Assembly (NCBI GenBank): GCA_934597175.1
Contig: CAKTQR010000026.1
Span: forward strand, 1 to 31,933
Length of the DNA: 31,933 bases
Origin: an uncultured Oscillospiraceae bacterium
GTDB lineage: Bacteria > Bacillota > Clostridia > Oscillospirales > Oscillospiraceae
Direction: 5' to 3'
Part shown: one piece after another, positions 29,698 through 31,933 of the stretch
Position numbering within the stretch: the first letter of the stretch is position 1
Layout: the number at the start of each line of letters is the position of its first letter
Program-made: the position numbers and the translations under genes
Notes under the pieces: model-generated
What the model was told of the DNA's origin: nothing
What the model saw: the letters and a program-made list of their open reading frames with translations, nothing else
Database searches by the model: none

Positions 29698-31188
29698 ATG
29701 GAAAGAAGCTGCGGCATTTTGCTGCATTTATCATCGCTGCCCTCCCCCTACGGCATCGGGACTATGGGCAGGGCTGCATATGAGTTTGTCGATTTTCTGA
29801 AAAAGGCCGGTCAGAGCCTTTGGCAGCTGCTCCCGCTCGGGCCGACAAGCTGCGGCGATTCGCCGTACCAGAGCTTTTCGAGCTTTGCGGGAAACCCGTA
29901 TCTCATCGACCTTGACATGCTCGTCGAGGACGGTCTGCTGACGAAAAGCGAGCTTGACGGTATCGATTGGGGCTCAGACCCCGGGTTTGTCGACTACGGG
30001 AAGATATACGAAAATCGCTTTAAGGTCTTAAAAATTGCTGCCGACCGTGGGATAAAGCGGGACAAGGCGGAGCTTGAGAAGTTTGTGAGCGAAAACCTCT
30101 CGTGGCTTTTTGACTACGCCCTTTTCATGGCGCTCAAGCGGCATTTCGGCATGAAAGCGTGGTTTGACTGGCCGGACGAGGAGATACGCCTGCACAAGCC
30201 GGAGGCGGTCGAGCGATACACCGAGCTTCTGCACGAGGATGTGCATTTTTTTGAGTACATCCAGTCTCTGTTTTTTAAGCAGTGGGACGCTCTGCATAAG
30301 TACGCAAACGAGCACGGCGTTAGGATAATCGGCGACATGCCCATTTATGTTGCGATGGATTCCGCCGATGTGTGGGCAAGTCCGGAGTTCTTTTTGCTGG
30401 ACGAGAAAAATGTCCCCACCGAGGTCGCAGGTGTGCCGCCGGACTATTTTAGTGCCGCCGGTCAGCTTTGGGGCAATCCCCTGTACCACTACGACGCCAT
30501 GCGCCGTGACGGCTACGGCTGGTGGATACGCCGTGTTGACGGTGCGTCCAAGCTCTGCGACATTCTGCGCATCGACCACTTCCGTGGCTTTGAATGCTTT
30601 TGGGCAGTGCCGTTTGACGCCGAGACCGCTAAAGAGGGTCGCTGGGTCAAAGGTCCGGGCATGGACCTTGTCGGCAGACTCACGAGCTGGTTTTCCGGTC
30701 TCGGCTTTATTGCGGAGGATCTGGGGCTGCTCACCCCCGAGGTGCACGAGCTTTTGGAGCAGTCAAAATTGCCGGGCATGAAGGTGCTGGAGTTTGCGTT
30801 TGACCCCACCGAGCCGAGCAATTATCTGCCGCATAAGTACACCCAAAACTGCGTCTGCTATGTCGGCACGCATGACAATGCACCCGTTATGGCGTGGCGT
30901 GAGGAAGCGGACACGGCGGAGGTCGGGTTTGCCGAGCACTATCTTGCCATAAGCGATGCCGAGGGCTTTAACTGGGGCATGATCCGGGGCGGCATGAGCT
31001 CGGTCGCAGCAATGTTCATTGTGCAGATGCAGGACTGTCTCGGTCTCGGCGCTGCCTCTCGGATGAACACCCCGGGCACGCAGTTCGGCAACTGGCGCTG
31101 GCGGTTAAAGCCCGGCGAGCTTACTACCGAACTTGCGGAAAAGCTTGCCGATATGGCGAAAATGTACGGCAGATATCCTGCCGAATAA
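29698..31188 (+). CDS. malQ: 4-alpha-glucanotransferase (amylomaltase)
   Basis: 496 aa GH77 enzyme that disproportionates maltodextrins and glycogen fragments in the cytoplasm. The opening CGILLHLSSLPSPYGIGTMG is family-typical. The catalytic nucleophile is D293 in ILRIDHFRGFE, the acid/base E340 in IAEDLGLLTPEV, and the transition-state aspartate D393 in YVGTHDN. The substrate motif GDSPYQSFSSFAGNP is intact. The ATG at 29698 has GGGAG. It is divergent from the tetR-type gene, and the YitT-like gene follows 23 bases later, so the two may be co-transcribed. Confidence 0.96.
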   Translation: MERSCGILLHLSSLPSPYGIGTMGRAAYEFVDFLKKAGQSLWQLLPLGPTSCGDSPYQSFSSFAGNPYLIDLDMLVEDGLLTKSELDGIDWGSDPGFVDYGKIYENRFKVLKIAADRGIKRDKAELEKFVSENLSWLFDYALFMALKRHFGMKAWFDWPDEEIRLHKPEAVERYTELLHEDVHFFEYIQSLFFKQWDALHKYANEHGVRIIGDMPIYVAMDSADVWASPEFFLLDEKNVPTEVAGVPPDYFSAAGQLWGNPLYHYDAMRRDGYGWWIRRVDGASKLCDILRIDHFRGFECFWAVPFDAETAKEGRWVKGPGMDLVGRLTSWFSGLGFIAEDLGLLTPEVHELLEQSKLPGMKVLEFAFDPTEPSNYLPHKYTQNCVCYVGTHDNAPVMAWREEADTAEVGFAEHYLAISDAEGFNWGMIRGGMSSVAAMFIVQMQDCLGLGAASRMNTPGTQFGNWRWRLKPGELTTELAEKLADMAKMYGRYPAE

Positions 31189-31211
31189 TGAATAGAAAGG
31201 TTTTGTTATAA

Positions 31212-31829
31212 TTGATACCCAAGTTAAAACCCAAAAGCTGCGCATTTGCGCTGCTCGGCAGTGCTATACTTGCCTTTGGGCTTTACAATGTCCACTCGTT
31301 TTCCGGCGTCACCGAGGGCGGTGTGCTGGGTCTGACGTTGCTGCTGCACCACTGGTTTGGCATCTCGCCGTCGGTCTCGGGCTTTGTTCTCAACGCCGCA
31401 TGTTACTTGATCGGCTTCAAGGTGCTGGGCAAGCAATTTATTGCATATTCCGTCGTTGCCGGCGGCGGCTTTTCGCTGTTCTATGCGATATTCGAGCGCT
31501 TTGACCCCATTTGGCCGGAGATAGCAAACTACCCGCTCGCCGCTGCGATAATCGGTGCGCTGTTTGTCGGCGTGGGCGTCGGGCTGTGCGTCAGGATAGG
31601 CTCTGCCCCCACGGGCGACGATGCGCTTGCGATGTCGGCTGCGGCAAAGTTCAAGATAGGCATCCAGTGGGTGTACCTGACGACGGACTTCATAGTCCTT
31701 GCGCTGTCGATATCCTACATCCCGCTCAAGCGTCTTGCCTACTCCCTGCTGACCGTTCTGCTCTCTGGGCAGCTCATCGGCTTTATTGAAAAATTTGATT
31801 TTAAAAAGTCAAAGAACTATGAAAAATAG
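31212..31829 (+). CDS. YitT/DUF161-like integral membrane protein (205 aa)
   Basis: Five or six hydrophobic segments with the family-like FGLYNVHSFSGVTEGGVLGL near the start, and APTGDDALAMSAAAKFKI, which matches the GGTD-type loop of YitT-like proteins. It lacks the C-terminal soluble DUF2179 domain of full YitT (about 280 aa), so it is the short form. The start is TTG at 31212, with AGAAAGG at a rather long 11-base spacing, so the start is less sure. Function unknown. Confidence 0.75.
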   Translation: MIPKLKPKSCAFALLGSAILAFGLYNVHSFSGVTEGGVLGLTLLLHHWFGISPSVSGFVLNAACYLIGFKVLGKQFIAYSVVAGGGFSLFYAIFERFDPIWPEIANYPLAAAIIGALFVGVGVGLCVRIGSAPTGDDALAMSAAAKFKIGIQWVYLTTDFIVLALSISYIPLKRLAYSLLTVLLSGQLIGFIEKFDFKKSKNYEK

Positions 31830-31886
31830 GAGTAACGGGTCAAAACCAATACGCAACAGGGGGAGTGTGAGGGGGTAACGAAGTGT

Positions 31887-31933
31887 CGGTGCGGTAGTGA
31901 ATGACATGCCGGGGGCATGTCAGAGCCGCACCG
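31887..31933. repeat. Nested inverted repeat at the right edge
   Basis: Outer arms CGGTGCGG (31887-31894) and CCGCACCG (31926-31933) enclose a second stem TGACATGCC / GGCATGTCA (31902-31922) with a 3-base loop. No T tract is visible before the window ends. It may be a dispersed palindromic repeat, a structured RNA or part of a terminator. The 31830-31886 stretch shows nothing else. Confidence 0.5.

Noticed and set aside
1..31933. CRISPR arrays, insertion sequences, prophage genes or replication origins
   Set aside because: I saw no regularly spaced repeats, transposase or integrase motifs, phage structural genes or DnaA-box clusters.

Overview
The window looks like the chromosome of an anaerobic, spore-forming Firmicute of class Clostridia, perhaps a gut Oscillospirales/Ruminococcaceae-type bacterium. 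The signs are a spoIIA-sigF operon, CotF-type coat proteins, oxygen-sensitive dehydratase chemistry, a T-box leader on valS, AGGAGG-type ribosome sites, several TTG starts and a moderate GC content. The genus is not determined from the sequence.

Region 1 (1-7167, all minus strand) is the most unusual part. It holds two paralogous two-subunit enzymes of the 2-hydroxyacyl-CoA dehydratase / benzoyl-CoA reductase (HgdAB/BcrBC) family in two adjacent transcription units. The upstream unit (7060 to 4078) encodes a 395-aa and a 534-aa subunit plus a 57-aa membrane peptide, and is driven by a consensus promoter. After a bidirectional terminator, the second unit encodes a CooC-type P-loop ATPase, a 398-aa and a 595-aa subunit, and an ASKHA-type activase cut by the window edge. 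No CoA-transferase, hydroxyacid dehydrogenase or ETF is present, so the substrate is unknown. A CooC-like metallocentre ATPase inside such an operon suggests an atypical ATP-driven low-potential reductase or dehydratase.

Region 2 (7272-11945) holds a pyridoxamine kinase, two small CotF-like proteins, and an AraC regulator divergent from a dicarboxylate/amino-acid:cation symporter, with a long inverted repeat between their promoters.

Region 3 (11067-20918, minus) is core biology: trxB-trxA, degV, T-box-valS, spoIIAA-spoIIAB-sigF, pcrA and an EamA transporter. The thioredoxin reductase lacks the arginine-rich NADPH motif, and degV has a CIRCE-like palindrome over its promoter.

Region 4 (20955-25085) holds glnS, a second EamA transporter, a DUF554 protein, a small lipoprotein and tRNA-Leu(UAG).

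Region 5 (25088-29608, minus) is an accessory cluster: a TetR regulator, two ATC-hydrolase-family proteins around a ZIP metal transporter, a chimeric ORF (ABC-exporter membrane domain joined to an alpha/beta-hydrolase C-terminus) and a DUF6796-like membrane protein. Two near-identical palindromes precede two of the genes and probably mark one regulon.

Region 6 (29618-31933, plus) holds malQ, a YitT-like membrane protein and a nested inverted repeat at the window edge.
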